Shown here: one piece after another, positions 12,638 through 12,658 of the stretch
How the letters are laid out: the number at the start of each line of letters is the position of its first letter
How positions within the stretch are numbered: the first letter of the stretch is position 1
Origin: an uncultured Victivallales bacterium
Lineage (GTDB): Bacteria > Verrucomicrobiota > Lentisphaeria > Oligosphaerales > JAFGRS01
Length of the DNA: 12,658 bases
Direction: 5' to 3'
Assembly (NCBI GenBank): GCA_903834675.1
Contig: CAILKC010000305.1
Coordinates: 1 to 12,658 of the forward strand
Made by a program: the position numbers and the translations under genes
Notes under the pieces: model-generated
What the model saw: the letters and a program-made list of their open reading frames with translations, nothing else
Told to the model about the DNA's origin: nothing
The model's database searches: none

Positions 12638-12658
12638 AACAGGGTTCAGGGTCGGCCA

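Overview
The window looks like a chromosomal stretch of a high-GC bacterium. The support is single-copy housekeeping genes (dut, ispH, an endonuclease III, rmlA), two tRNA-Asp genes, good Shine-Dalgarno sites and no phage or IS genes. The phylum cannot be fixed from sequence alone. A cyanobacterial/plant-type IspH, a DUF123-endonuclease III fusion, a glycerol-1-phosphate dehydrogenase and a HEAT-like exported protein would suit a deep-branching lineage such as Armatimonadota, Planctomycetota or Chloroflexota, but this is a guess. Layout from left to right: an AAC(3)-family acetyltransferase (minus, 35-859) is divergent from a two-gene unit of a GspF/PilC-like membrane protein (1043-2020) and a DUF123-endonuclease III fusion (2017-3150), which overlap by 4 bp. 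ispH (3335-4471, plus) follows. Next come two identical tRNA-Asp(GTC) genes (minus, 4498-4687) with a visible promoter. A degenerate CobS-like membrane protein (4854-5564) and dut (5586-6026) form a plus-strand pair. dut converges on the most interesting part of the window, a minus-strand cassette at 6156-7648. It contains a promoter, a small winged-helix protein (7255-7584) and, one base further on, a tubulin/FtsZ-superfamily GTPase (6156-7253). The 687-bp gap upstream of it is the only long stretch without genes. That gap holds an AT-rich array of 17 degenerate pentamers (consensus GTRNN, 7821-7905) and a GC-rich, hairpin-dense block (about 8041-8184). Beyond lie rfbA/rmlA (8272-9150) and a glycerol-1-phosphate dehydrogenase (9259-10587), both on the minus strand, and a large exported HEAT-like protein (10722-12470) on the plus strand. 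The window ends in a degenerate 8-bp tandem repeat. The candidate undescribed system is the cassette at 6156-7905. A filament-forming GTPase, a wHTH DNA-binding partner and an iterated DNA array reproduce the layout of a type III (TubZ-TubR-tubC) DNA segregation system, but here among chromosomal housekeeping genes and with an unusual pentameric array. Pentamers of the same type recur, in the other orientation, over the cassette's own promoter (7613-7637). This fits one wHTH protein binding both the putative centromere and its own operator. The assignment rests on motifs and layout only; no homology search was possible.
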